A stretch of DNA of 64,000 bases from Collinsella sp. WCA1-178-WT-3 (M1) (GCF_009696325.1 NZ_VUME01000008.1:19560-83559); one strand, 5' to 3'; positions 34,801-42,620 are shown, counted from the stretch's first letter. Numbers and translations are program-made. Notes: generated from the sequence alone by a model not told the origin.

Positions 34801-35907
34801 ATGTTTGCTGCCGCGTTCCACACCAGCCGACACTACATCCTGTTTATTGCCATGGCCTGCCTATGCGTTTTGCTGGGCGGGCCTTCTTATGCCGCGGGCG
34901 CGGAGAGCCTGATCATCGCGGGCGCGACGTACTACGAGCCGGGCGTGTCGGGCCCCGGTTGGGCTTGGACCGATGCCGACCGCCTGGAGCTTAACGGCTA
35001 CACGGGCGAGGCCATCGGCGCCGACGGAGACCTGGTGGTGACGCTGACCGGGCAGAACACTGTTGACGAGACGAGCGCGCCCGACGTGGACATCTCGCAG
35101 TGCGGCATGGAGGTGTGGGGCGATCTGACGCTCCGCGGCACCGGGTCGCTGGTGGCCACGGGCTCGCAGTGCGGGATCTACGTGTCGGGGACGCTCGCGG
35201 TGGACGGCTGCAAGGTCGACGCGCGGGCCGACGGCGACGGCATCACGGAAGCACGGGTGGCAGGCGTGATCGCGGACGGTCTTGCCGTTCGCTGCAGTGA
35301 GCGCTTTGTCGCCGCGGGCGCGGGCTCCGGGGCGGACGTGCTCGCCTATGGCGTGTGCCTGCCGAGCGGGGCTGCCGGCGGCGGCGCGGCCGGGAAGCTT
35401 ACCGTCGATGCGTCCTGGCTGGATGCTTCGGGCGCCGAAGGCGGCGTCGCCTGCTTGGGCGGGTCGCTTGCATCCGCTCGCTTTGTGGCGCCTAAGGGCG
35501 GGGCCTTCGGCGATGGCGGCGTGGTGGATGCTGGTGGGGCTGTGGCACCGCACGTGGTTATTGAGCCCGTGGATACCACGGCCCCGGCGGGGGAGGCCGG
35601 CGGGCCCGACGTGCCTGATGGCGCGGGCGATCCGGCCGGTGATGCCGGTCCTACCGTTGAGCAGCCCAGTGCTGGGTCCGTAACGGATCCCGTCCTGAAG
35701 GCCGCGACTGCGACGCCCAAGACAACCGCGACAACCAAAACGACCGTGACCAAGACCACGGCGTCCACGCCATCCAAGGCCAAGACTGCCAGCGCTGCCA
35801 CCGTCACGCTCCCCAAGACAGCCGACATCAACTGGATCGCCGCCTCCTTAGCGCTATTCCTGCCGGGAACAGCGCTTCTAGGAAGGTGTCTGCTGCCTTT
35901 ATCTTAA
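34801..35907 (+). CDS. secreted surface protein with LPXTG-like C-terminus
   Basis: 368 residues. A signal peptide is clear (YILFIAMACLCVLLGGPSYAAG; cleavage near residue 32). Residues about 35-250 are Gly/Ala/Asp-rich beta-repeat-like sequence (DLTLRGTGSLVATGSQCGIYV), as in bacterial carbohydrate-binding or beta-helix surface domains. A Pro/Thr/Lys linker (TPKTTATTKTTVTKTTAS) follows, then LPKTADINWIAASLALFLPG: a sortase-like LPXTx motif with Ala in place of Gly, a hydrophobic span and only one Arg before the end, so anchoring may be inefficient or by a special sortase. Start ATG at 34801 with GGAG upstream. No close functional link to its neighbours. Confidence 0.75.
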   Translation: MFAAAFHTSRHYILFIAMACLCVLLGGPSYAAGAESLIIAGATYYEPGVSGPGWAWTDADRLELNGYTGEAIGADGDLVVTLTGQNTVDETSAPDVDISQCGMEVWGDLTLRGTGSLVATGSQCGIYVSGTLAVDGCKVDARADGDGITEARVAGVIADGLAVRCSERFVAAGAGSGADVLAYGVCLPSGAAGGGAAGKLTVDASWLDASGAEGGVACLGGSLASARFVAPKGGAFGDGGVVDAGGAVAPHVVIEPVDTTAPAGEAGGPDVPDGAGDPAGDAGPTVEQPSAGSVTDPVLKAATATPKTTATTKTTVTKTTASTPSKAKTASAATVTLPKTADINWIAASLALFLPGTALLGRCLLPLS

Positions 35908-35984
35908 TGGTCACGATATAGAGTGGCGGTTGTTCTTGCATCGAGCTAAGCGGGCAACCGATTAAAAGCGAGTTTTATGTTTCC

Positions 35985-36028
35985 TATAGTAGGGGCGCGC
36001 CGGCTAACGCCGGCGCGCCCCTACTATA
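35985..36028. terminator. 20-bp perfect hairpin after the surface-protein gene
   Basis: TATAGTAGGGGCGCGCCGGC (35985-36004) pairs perfectly with its complement ending at 36028; the loop is TAAC, the same as in the operon terminator at 33910-33949. No T-run on the plus side (GAACGG follows), so a bidirectional or processing role is possible. Confidence 0.65.
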
Positions 36029-36168
36029 GAACGGACAGTTTTATTCACTAAAGATATCCTCAAGAGAGCAAGAAAATAAAGAAATACAGCTTATAATATT
36101 ACCAAGTTAAAGAATATCTGTTCATAGTTAGATTCTTAGACGTGGCTTGCATTTGAAAGGCGTTCGAA

Positions 36169-37707
36169 ATGCTTCGGATTAGTTATATAGAATTGGTTGA
36201 TTATAAGAACACCGAATTCGGGGTAATTCAGTTTCCATCCTCGGGAACCGATCCCAAGGATTTGGCTCCTGGCGCAGATGTCGTTGGTATTTATGGCCAG
36301 AACGGATCAGGTAAAACGAGTGTCGTTAATTCCCTGGAAATTATCAAAGGCTTGCTATCCGGTGATGGCTACTCGATCTCGACCGTTCAGGATTCTTTTG
36401 CTTTTGGTAAGACTCAGTTTTCGCTTGCCATCGGGCTTGAGCACTCCCTTGGTGGCGTTGTTCGCGACATCCTAAGGTATGACGTTGAGTTCTCGAAGGA
36501 CAAGGATGTCATTTGGGTGTCACGGGAAAAACTCTCGGGCAGGCTTACAGGTCCTGTTCCAGAAAAGGCCAAGCCTTCTCACAGGACTCTTATTGAGATT
36601 TCACAGGCCTCCCCGATGTCAGTGCCCGTGTTATCTCCTAAAGGGTCTTGGAGATCCTTACTTGCTGCAGATTCACGGATCAAGACGGATCTGTTGGTTA
36701 ATATGAGCGTCGCTCAGCGTCAGCATTATTCACTTATCTTTAATCATGATATTTACCCTTTGCTCCGCGAGCTTCATGGGCGGGCATACCGTTCTGACAA
36801 TGATTCGAGTTCGTTCGCTAATGGTGATTTTGATTCGGTTGATTGGGGTGCGCCCGAATCTGCTCCGGCGACTTTTAGGGATGCCTTTTATGATGTGCTC
36901 AATCCACTGGTTTTCTTTATTCCAGTTATTGGTTATCACTTTGTAAGCAACGTCGAAATCATTACTACGCTTGACCATGCTGCCTGTTCTATGCAGCTGA
37001 TGACTGTGAACACCGATGTTGAGCGCTACGGGTTTGGCGAGCCGCCCGTAACCCTACGTTTATATAAGCCTGCCGAGCTCAATGACCTTGAATATGAAGC
37101 TGTATGCTCAAGCATAGCCGGCATCAGCCAGGTGATGGCCAGTCTTGTCCCGGGCTTTTCTCTTGAAGTTAAAAATCTCGGCAATCGCATCTCTGATGTC
37201 GGAGAAGAAGTCCGACGGGTGGAGTTTATTTCAAACCGAGACGGAGTCAGGATTCCTCTACGTTGCGAGTCCGAGGGAATCCGCAAGCTTATCTCACTCA
37301 CCACGGCTTTAGTTCAGGTTCACACTAAACAGGATGCCTTTGTTGCCATTGACGAGCTTGATGCTGGCGTCTTTGAATATTTGCTCGGTGAATTGTTGGG
37401 TGTGATTGGTGACTTCGGTCGTGGCCAACTCTTATTTACCGCTCATAATCTTCGCGCTCTTGAAACGCTTAATGCTAGGAGCATTGTGCTGTCTACAGCC
37501 AATCCTAAGAATCGGTTCATTAAGTTCAAGGGACATCGCACGACAAATAACCTCCGTGACCAGTATTTGAGGGCAATTAACCTTGGGGGCCAGGACGAGT
37601 CCGTTTACGTGCCCACAAATAAATATGAGATTGACGAGGCACTGTATTCTGCAGCAGCTCAAACTGCCGATCTTAAAGCTGATCATCAAGCGGGGGAGGG
37701 GCAGTAA
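36169..37707 (+). CDS. AAA/ABC-type ATPase of a two-gene ATPase-TOPRIM module
   Basis: 512 residues, SMC/Rad50-like single-chain ATPase of the AAA_15/AAA_21 kind seen in phage-defence proteins. Walker A GIYGQNGSGKTSVV lies near residues 39-52; a signature-like SEGIRKLISLTTAL near 365; Walker B FVAIDELDAGVFEYLL near 390; and a switch His in LLFTAHNLRALE. The middle 250 residues are not recognisable. AGGCG lies upstream of ATG 36169. Its stop (TAA) overlaps the ATG of the TOPRIM-like gene by one base, so the two products are made together. This pairing resembles PARIS (AriA/AriB), AbiL and RloA/RloB in layout, but I cannot match it to any of them. Codon use is more AT-rich than the core genes. 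Confidence 0.8.
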   Translation: MLRISYIELVDYKNTEFGVIQFPSSGTDPKDLAPGADVVGIYGQNGSGKTSVVNSLEIIKGLLSGDGYSISTVQDSFAFGKTQFSLAIGLEHSLGGVVRDILRYDVEFSKDKDVIWVSREKLSGRLTGPVPEKAKPSHRTLIEISQASPMSVPVLSPKGSWRSLLAADSRIKTDLLVNMSVAQRQHYSLIFNHDIYPLLRELHGRAYRSDNDSSSFANGDFDSVDWGAPESAPATFRDAFYDVLNPLVFFIPVIGYHFVSNVEIITTLDHAACSMQLMTVNTDVERYGFGEPPVTLRLYKPAELNDLEYEAVCSSIAGISQVMASLVPGFSLEVKNLGNRISDVGEEVRRVEFISNRDGVRIPLRCESEGIRKLISLTTALVQVHTKQDAFVAIDELDAGVFEYLLGELLGVIGDFGRGQLLFTAHNLRALETLNARSIVLSTANPKNRFIKFKGHRTTNNLRDQYLRAINLGGQDESVYVPTNKYEIDEALYSAAAQTADLKADHQAGEGQ

Positions 37708-38426
37708 TGGGAAAGAGCCGTAGCTATGCATTGTTTATCGTTGAGGGCTCAACTGATGAGCTGGCACTCGGCCGAATTCTATCAAATCTAGTTGGGATGA
37801 AATCTGGCAACGAGTCTAAATTTATCGTTATGAGCGGTGATATCCTTACGGAGTCGCGGCTTTCGACGGTGCCGCGCGGCGAGATTGCCCCAAAGAATGC
37901 GCGCGACAAAGTTAGGGCAAAAGTCCTTTCCTTTATTAGTTCCCAGCGTATTAACTGGACCGACCTTGCCCAGATCGTCTATATCACTGATACAGATGGG
38001 GTTTTTATTCCTGACGATTCGGTTGTTTTGGATGAATCTTTAAATCGGTTGGAATATGGTGCATCCGAGATTCGATGCAGTAACCCCGAGGCTATATGTG
38101 CGCGTAACCATCAGAAGGCGAGTGCACTGAAGGCACTTAGTAGGGTTAATGTGCTGAAATATAATCGAAGGGCCATCCCGTTCTCAGTATATTATTTTTC
38201 AAGAAATCTTGAGCATGCTTTGCACGATAGGACCGAGGAACAGTCGACGGATCAAAAGGTTCAGCTCGCGCGTGCATTCTCCCGGACTTTCGCAAATGAC
38301 ATCCCCGGTTTCCTAGAGTTATTGGCCGATATATGTCCCGAGGGGAACCATCACGAAACTTGGGAGTATATTGCACAGGGCGCCCATTCTTTGGAGCGTG
38401 GTTCGAACCTGCTTCTTGCAATGTAG
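37707..38426 (+). CDS. stand-alone TOPRIM-like protein, partner of the ATPase
   Basis: 239 residues. LFIVEGSTDELALGRIL near the N-terminus supplies the TOPRIM Glu, and VYITDTDGVFIPDD near residue 95 supplies the DxD metal motif. A later VYYFSRNLEHALHD block and HETWEYIAQGAHSLERGSNL at the end look like a conserved family signature of unknown function. TOPRIM effectors paired with an ATPase usually cut DNA or RNA, or act as a release-triggered toxin. Overlaps the ATPase gene by one base. No terminator is obvious; the IS256 debris begins about 320 bp later. Confidence 0.72.
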   Translation: MGKSRSYALFIVEGSTDELALGRILSNLVGMKSGNESKFIVMSGDILTESRLSTVPRGEIAPKNARDKVRAKVLSFISSQRINWTDLAQIVYITDTDGVFIPDDSVVLDESLNRLEYGASEIRCSNPEAICARNHQKASALKALSRVNVLKYNRRAIPFSVYYFSRNLEHALHDRTEEQSTDQKVQLARAFSRTFANDIPGFLELLADICPEGNHHETWEYIAQGAHSLERGSNLLLAM

Positions 38427-38746
38427 TTTTTAAGCGTTGCACCTTGTTATTTGTACGCGCTTGAAGGCACCTCAGATCGCTGCCAAAATGCCTATATTTC
38501 GGAAGTGCGGGGAAACGCTTATCGACATATCAACTGTCGACTCTCGCGCGATTTCTCGTTATGTTGGTTTTTCGTGTCCCGCTACGCTTTCCAGCATGGC
38601 GGGACTATTTTGACTAGGACGTCCACCACGGACTCGAGCGACATGCGCGCGAGAGCGCCAGGGCCGCCTCGGCGGAGTCGTAGGCAGAGTGGTGCTGTCA
38701 AGATTCTTTCGCAAATTGATTTGGCCGTCCTCGGCCCCGTCCTCTT
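38427..38746. other. non-coding junction between the defence-like pair and the IS256 remnant
   Basis: About 320 bp without a believable gene. A short inverted repeat (GTCCCGC at 38576 with GCGGGAC at about 38600) and the AT-to-GC change near 38620 suggest the IS boundary lies between 38600 and 38720. The exact terminal repeat could not be fixed. Confidence 0.4.
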
Positions 38747-39513
38747 CTAGCCCTCCGCCTTTCCCCTCAGCTCGCCCATCTCCTCCAGCTTCGACATGTC
38801 CAGGTACCTCCTCTTGTCCCACTTGTGCTCCGCTATGTACTTCAGCCTCGCCGTCACCAGCATGAGGGCCGAGTTGCCGTCCGGGAAGGTCCCGACGACC
38901 CTCGCCCTTCTCCTGATCTCGCGGTTGATGCGCTCGATCCCGTTGTTCGTCCTGATCCGGCGCCAGTGCTCCGGCGGGAATTCCGTGTAGGCAAGCGTCT
39001 CGGCGAACCCGTCGCGCACCGTCCCCGCGGCCGCCCCGAGCCGCATCGACTCCAGCTCGTCCGCCACCTCCCCGGCCTTCCTGCCGCATGCCTCGCGTGA
39101 TTCCTGCGCGTGGATCGCCTTCAGCATACGCGCCACGGCCTTCCGCCTGGTCACGGGAACCCTTCCCAACACGTTGCGGTAGAAATGCACCGTGAAGCGA
39201 TGGTAGCGAGCCCCGGGGGACACCTCCTCGAGCGCACCGAGCATCCTCGCGCACTAGTCGCCGGTGACGAGCCGCACGCCGGAGAGCCCGCGTCCCTTGA
39301 GCCAGGAGAAGAACTCGCGCCAGGACTCCGCGGACTCGGTGTACCCCTCGGAGCAGCCGATGATCTCCCGGTCGCCGGCGGAGTTGACGCCGATGACGAA
39401 CAGCACGGCCACGTTCTCGTGGGACACTCCCCAGCTGCGCTTGAGGTAGATGCCGTCGACGAAGACGTAGGGGTAGCCGCCCTCGAGCGGCCTCTGCCGC
39501 TAGGCCTCGATGG
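38747..39513 (-). pseudogene. IS256 transposase, C-terminal two thirds, with internal stop
   Basis: Starting in the PLEGGYPYVFVDGIYLKRSW segment (first catalytic Asp), it continues through VAVLFVIGVNSAGDREIIG and GVRLVTGD (second Asp), where a TAG at 39254-39256 breaks the frame, then MLGALEEVSPGARYHRFTVH to RIRTNNGIERINREIRRR (catalytic Glu region) and ends at KAEG. Apart from the stop the reading is intact. 165 residues after the stop remain open from ATG 39244. Confidence 0.85.
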
Positions 39514-39520
39514 ACGGCTC

Positions 39521-39609
39521 ACGTGGAGCACTCGGGCAATCTCGGACCTCGAGCGCCCGGCGGCATCCATCGACCGTATATCATTCACTGTGTCCAGGAG
39601 CACGGTCAT
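39521..39609 (-). pseudogene. N-terminal scrap of an IS21-family IstA transposase
   Basis: MTVLLDTVNDIRSMDAAGRS followed by RSEIARVLHVSR is the helix-turn-helix start of IS21 IstA proteins, with GGAGGAG just upstream of ATG 39609. After about 30 codons it joins the IS256 DDE part. It appears to mark an IS21 insertion that later suffered deletion. Confidence 0.6.
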
Positions 39610-39670
39610 CTCCTCCATCCTTCCCGGGCGGACTCGCCAAAGTAACCGCCCGGGGAAACCATACGGCGAG

Positions 39671-39704
39671 GGCCGCGCCCCCGATCCCCGGGGCGCGGCC
39701 CTCT
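39671..39704. terminator. GC-rich hairpin upstream of the IstA scrap
   Basis: GGGCCGCGCCCC and GGGGCGCGGCCC form a 12-bp stem around a short loop, followed by TCTTGC on the plus side. It probably belonged to the ancestral IS21 or flanking DNA. Confidence 0.5.
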
Positions 39705-39769
39705 TGCTTAAACTGCTCAATTTTTCGTGCTCACGGTGCTTATATCCCAGCGATCACTCGGACCACTTC

Positions 39770-40153
39770 TTAGTGAACATCAACACCAATCTTCTCGGCT
39801 ATCCCCTGCACCTTCCTGGTGCTGGTGCCGGTCGCGTACATCTCGGCCACGGCCGCCACGAGCGTGCGGTCGACGCGCTGGTAGCGCTCGAGGACGTCCT
39901 CGGGGAAGAAGCTGCCCGTCCTGAGCTTGGGGGTTCTCAGGTTGAGCGTGCCCACACATGTCTCGAGGCTGCGGTCCCTGTAGCCGTTCCTGCTGTTGGC
40001 CCCATCGCCGCAGAGCTGGTCGGCCTCCTCGTCCATGATGGCGTTGACAACCTGCTCGGCGAGCAGCCTGAGCAGCGACAGGATGTCGACCATCCCGTCG
40101 GTCGACCTCGGGATGGCGGCCTTCTCCGGCATCGCGTCTGCTAATATCTCCAT
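39770..40153 (-). pseudogene. IS256 transposase, N-terminal fragment
   Basis: 127 codons: LLRLLAEQVVNAIMDEEADQ, GYRDRSLETCVGTLNLRTPK, SFFPEDVLERYQRVDRTLV and MYATGTSTRKVQGIAEKIGV are standard IS256 N-terminal blocks, then a stop. AAAGGACAGGGACCGCT precedes the ATG at 40153. The frame never reaches the DDE domain. Confidence 0.85.
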
Positions 40154-40346
40154 AGCGGTCCCTGTCCTTTCTCAGAACCTGTGTTATGTAGCAATTCCAG
40201 ATTCTAGGACAGTGGCCGCTTGCGTTTGGCGGTCAGCCGTCGGCGCGCTTACACCAACATTTCCGACGCGATCAGAACTATCGCTCGTGGCAATATGCAA
40301 ACATATGTTCTATACTTGTAAAAAGGAGTTGGTGAGAGGCGGTTAT

Positions 40347-40469
40347 ATGAAAGTCAGAAGAGATGACATCGCGAGCAGCGTTGTTCGTTTAATTATTGAA
40401 GCGGGGCGCAGCCCCTATCTATTCGTTGGCTCGGGCTTTTTTCGTAGACATATGGGCACTGTCGATTGA
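40347..40469 (+). pseudogene. truncated SIR2-like gene start (defence-protein remnant)
   Basis: Forty codons from ATG 40347: MKVRRDDIASSVVRLIIEAG and SPYLFVGSGFFRRHMGTVD, then a TGA. PYLFxGSGFSRR is the NAD-binding start of SIR2-domain proteins that occur in phage defence (normally followed by several hundred residues). A -10-like TATACT and AGAGGCGG precede it. The protein is cut short, so it should be inactive. Confidence 0.55.
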
Positions 40470-40583
40470 GAAGGCCCATGCAGCCTGCCGGCAGGGTTCG
40501 GGTCTTATTGGATTAATTCAATTCACCTCGTGTTAAATCCACTCCTTTCTTTAAACTCAAATGCAAACACTAAGGAGGTATTC

Positions 40584-40850
40584 ATGTTTTGGAGCTATGT
40601 TCAGCTTGATGATGGCACCCAGTTTGCCTACTCAGAGACAAGAGAAGACGGAACCGTTCGCGTGGCCGTCGAGCGCCCGGTTGACTTTGGCTTTGACCAT
40701 GCGGAATGCTTCTTGCCTGCGGTCAAATGGTTCAACGTCGAAGGATTTACTGCTGATGACCTCAATTTCTTGACTGAATTCGTTAGATCAAACGCCCCGT
40801 TTATCTTCGAGCTCGCCGAACGCAAAAAAGCCGGACCGGCGGTGGCATAA
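40584..40850 (+). CDS. small protein paired with a DUF4160 protein
   Basis: 88 residues from ATG 40584 with AAGGAGG at a good distance. MFWSYVQLDDGTQFAYSETR and AVKWFNVEGFTADDLNFLTE; not recognised with certainty. DUF4160 genes are often next to a DUF2442-type gene, and this is in that position. The stop overlaps the next ATG by one base. The pair could be a toxin-antitoxin-like module, but no toxin motif is seen. Confidence 0.6.
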   Translation: MFWSYVQLDDGTQFAYSETREDGTVRVAVERPVDFGFDHAECFLPAVKWFNVEGFTADDLNFLTEFVRSNAPFIFELAERKKAGPAVA

Positions 40851-41128
40851 TGCCTCGAGTTCTTATTTTTGGGCAGTACGTTCTGTTCTTTTGGATTGCG
40901 GAAAACGGAGAACCAATTCACATACACGTAGGTGTAAAGAGGGCGGCTGCTAATTCGACCAAGTTTTGGCTGACGAAAGAAGGCGGATGCAAACTTGCCA
41001 ACAACGAGAGCAAGATTCCGGCTAAGGATCTCAGGGATCTTTCAAAACTAATCACCATGAATCATCAATTCATATGTGACAAGTGGTGCGAAACCTTTGG
41101 TGATGATTCGCTGACGTTCTACTGTTAA
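40850..41128 (+). CDS. DUF4160-family protein
   Basis: 92 residues. MPRVLIFGQYVLFFWIAENG followed by EPIHIHVGVKRAAANSTKFWL matches the DUF4160 pattern (a beta-hairpin, then PxHxHV). Function unknown. One-base overlap with the preceding gene. Ribosome binding probably depends on coupled translation. Confidence 0.72.
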   Translation: MPRVLIFGQYVLFFWIAENGEPIHIHVGVKRAAANSTKFWLTKEGGCKLANNESKIPAKDLRDLSKLITMNHQFICDKWCETFGDDSLTFYC

Positions 41129-41143
41129 ACGCCCAATTGAGAC

Positions 41144-41443
41144 ATGGTTTCACTTGCTGACATATCATCTGCGGCCTCCCGCGTGCTGGTTCAATACGAC
41201 GTCAGCGAGGCATATTTATTTGGTTCGTTTGCCCGAGGCGAGCAAACGCCTGATAGCGATATTGACTTGCGCCTAGTCTTCGGCAACACCATGACGTTCG
41301 GCGCGCTTTACGAACTCTCCCATGAGCTCGAGAAGGAACTTGGGCGAAAAATTGATATCGTCACCAACCCACCAGAGCACATGCGCCCGCCCTTCCGCAA
41401 AAGCATCGAACAGGATGAGGTGCTTGTTTATGAAGCGTTGTAA
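41144..41443 (+). CDS. MNT-type minimal nucleotidyltransferase
   Basis: 99 residues. The polymerase-beta-like signature is intact: AYLFGSFARGEQTPDSDIDL (GSFARGE plus DSDID) and KIDIVTNP with the third acidic residue. Such MNT proteins usually act as antitoxins that add AMP to a HEPN toxin, but no HEPN gene follows; a RelB-like reading frame overlaps its end instead. ATG at 41144. Confidence 0.8.
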   Translation: MVSLADISSAASRVLVQYDVSEAYLFGSFARGEQTPDSDIDLRLVFGNTMTFGALYELSHELEKELGRKIDIVTNPPEHMRPPFRKSIEQDEVLVYEAL

Positions 41444-41618
41444 ACAAGACAAGGAGCTTGCGAATACCAGCCCTCAACCCTTTCCTTCCAATGAACCCAA
41501 CCCGGAGACCCTCGAGGCCATTCGCGAAGGTGATTCGTTCTTAGCGACGGGGGAGTCCGGTCGCTTCGACAACGGCGCCGATCTTATCGATGCGGCTCTA
41601 AAAGCCCCTGAAGTGTGA
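41430..41618 (+). CDS. RelB/DinJ-like small antitoxin-type protein, no visible toxin partner
   Basis: 62 codons from ATG 41430 (GAGG nine bases upstream), overlapping the nucleotidyltransferase gene by 14 bp. NPETLEAIREGDSFLATGES and GRFDNGADLIDAALKA resemble the C-terminal half of RelB/DinJ antitoxins. The usual N-terminal ribbon-helix-helix is missing, so it may be a remnant. No toxin gene follows. Confidence 0.5.
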   Translation: MKRCKQDKELANTSPQPFPSNEPNPETLEAIREGDSFLATGESGRFDNGADLIDAALKAPEV

Positions 41619-41663
41619 GAGAATTCAATCACCGAAAAGGCGATTGTCTTGGAAGTGTCAGAC

Positions 41664-41691
41664 TGGCGAGGTTCGTACCTCGCCATTTTTA
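41664..41691 (+). terminator. intrinsic terminator
   Basis: TGGCGAGGT and ACCTCGCCA form a 9-bp stem with loop TCGT, followed by TTTTT. It closes the nucleotidyltransferase/RelB-like unit. Confidence 0.85.
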
Positions 41692-41725
41692 TGCGAATTC
41701 CGGAAGTGCTGGGAACAATCGGGGG

Positions 41726-41848
41726 CCGCCGAGCTCAATATCCTCGGCATTGGCGCTCGCAAAAACCTTACCCTGCAGCATCGAAGACCTTGTCTGGCAA
41801 CCGATCGCCATAGAGTACGATTCGAAACCCTGTTCATCCGTAATCTAA
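41726..41848 (+). pseudogene. possible remnant of an XRE-family regulator
   Basis: SISSALALAKTLPCSIEDLV is very like the last helix of XRE HTH regulators (NPSLxLALxLAKxLGCSIEDLF). No matching HTH is upstream in frame and the frame ends soon after. Low confidence. Confidence 0.3.
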
Positions 41849-41883
41849 ATACTAAGATTATTGTTGTTTATCTTTCCTTTCAG

Positions 41884-41914
41884 TACGTATTTAAATGGGT
41901 CTATAATACGTATT
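41884..41914 (+). promoter_or_regulatory. promoter/operator of the Phd-like/RelE-ParE-like pair
   Basis: A consensus -10 TATAAT (41902-41907) lies between two TACGTAT repeats (41884-41890 and 41907-41913); the second is within AATACGTATT, a perfect 10-bp palindrome. This fits autoregulation by the antitoxin. Confidence 0.5.
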
Positions 41915-41940
41915 AGAGACATATTTTGAAGGAGGTTGCT

Positions 41941-42309
41941 ATGGTTGCCGTAATAGACAAGAAACTCGTTTTCGGACGCGAACAGGTGCTGACTTCGACG
42001 CAGGCAAGCAAAAATTTTGGCGAAGCGAGACGTCGCGCTCGAAGGGAGCCGCAATTTGTCTCAGACAGGAACGATGGCATCGATACTGTTATCGTCGGCT
42101 TCGACGAGTTCGAAGCGATGGCGGTTGAACTCGAACAGCTCCGAGAGGAGCGCCTGCACGCCATAGCCGCTGCAAGGCTCGCGCAGGGCGACGCTGAATC
42201 GAATCGCAAGGGCATCCCGTTCTCCTATACCGTGGGACGTGAGAGGTTCGAGACCATGCTAGAAGCCGAGGCGACCGATCCCATTTCCGACGAGGAGCTG
42301 TTCGAGTGA
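41941..42309 (+). CDS. Phd/YefM-like antitoxin
   Basis: 122 residues from ATG 41941 with AAGGAGG upstream. VLTSTQASKNFGEARRRARRE and FVSDRNDGIDTVIVGFDEFEAMAV follow the Phd/YefM plan: a DNA-binding N-terminus, then a segment that wraps the toxin; the acidic C-terminus (DPISDEELFE) suits toxin neutralisation. It overlaps the toxin gene by 4 bp. Confidence 0.78.
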   Translation: MVAVIDKKLVFGREQVLTSTQASKNFGEARRRARREPQFVSDRNDGIDTVIVGFDEFEAMAVELEQLREERLHAIAAARLAQGDAESNRKGIPFSYTVGRERFETMLEAEATDPISDEELFE

Positions 42310-42620
42310 GCGTGGCTAGGTTTAAAGTTGAGTTTTACGACAAGACTGCCGAGAAAGAGTATCTGTCACTCGATGGCTCGGTCCGCGCTATGGTGAACAA
42401 AGGTATTGCGCGTCTTGCACTTCGAGCCGATGAAATTGGTAAGCCACTTTCGGGTCTTCTTGCAGGTTGTAGGGAACTTAAGTTTCGCACTGATGGCATT
42501 CGCGTAATTTATCGCATCCGCGATGGGCACGTCGAAGTGGTTCAAATCATCGCAATAGGTGCAAGGGACAAGGACAAGGTTTTCGACCTGGCATCTAGAC
42601 GCCTGGACAGCGATGATTGA
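42306..42620 (+). CDS. RelE/ParE-family toxin
   Basis: 104 residues. KVEFYDKTAEKEYLSLDGSV, RADEIGKPLSGLLAGCRELK and DGIRVIYRIRDGHVEVVQII are the RelE/ParE fold landmarks (buried hydrophobic beta-strands with the Leu-x-Gly, RxIYRI and VxII blocks). It starts at GTG 42306 inside the antitoxin stop region. Target (ribosome or gyrase) cannot be told from the sequence. Confidence 0.85.
   Translation: MSVARFKVEFYDKTAEKEYLSLDGSVRAMVNKGIARLALRADEIGKPLSGLLAGCRELKFRTDGIRVIYRIRDGHVEVVQIIAIGARDKDKVFDLASRRLDSDD

Larger units (their letters stand above)
38747..40153 (-). mobile_element. decayed IS256-family element carrying an IS21 fragment
   Basis: Three transposase pieces in one direction: the N-terminal third of an IS256-family (MULE/DDE) transposase at 39770-40153, a short IstA-like start at 39521-39609, and the DDE domain with C-terminus at 38747-39513. 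The middle of IS256 is missing and stops interrupt the rest, so the element cannot make transposase. GC-rich DNA, in contrast to the flanking genes. Confidence 0.8.
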
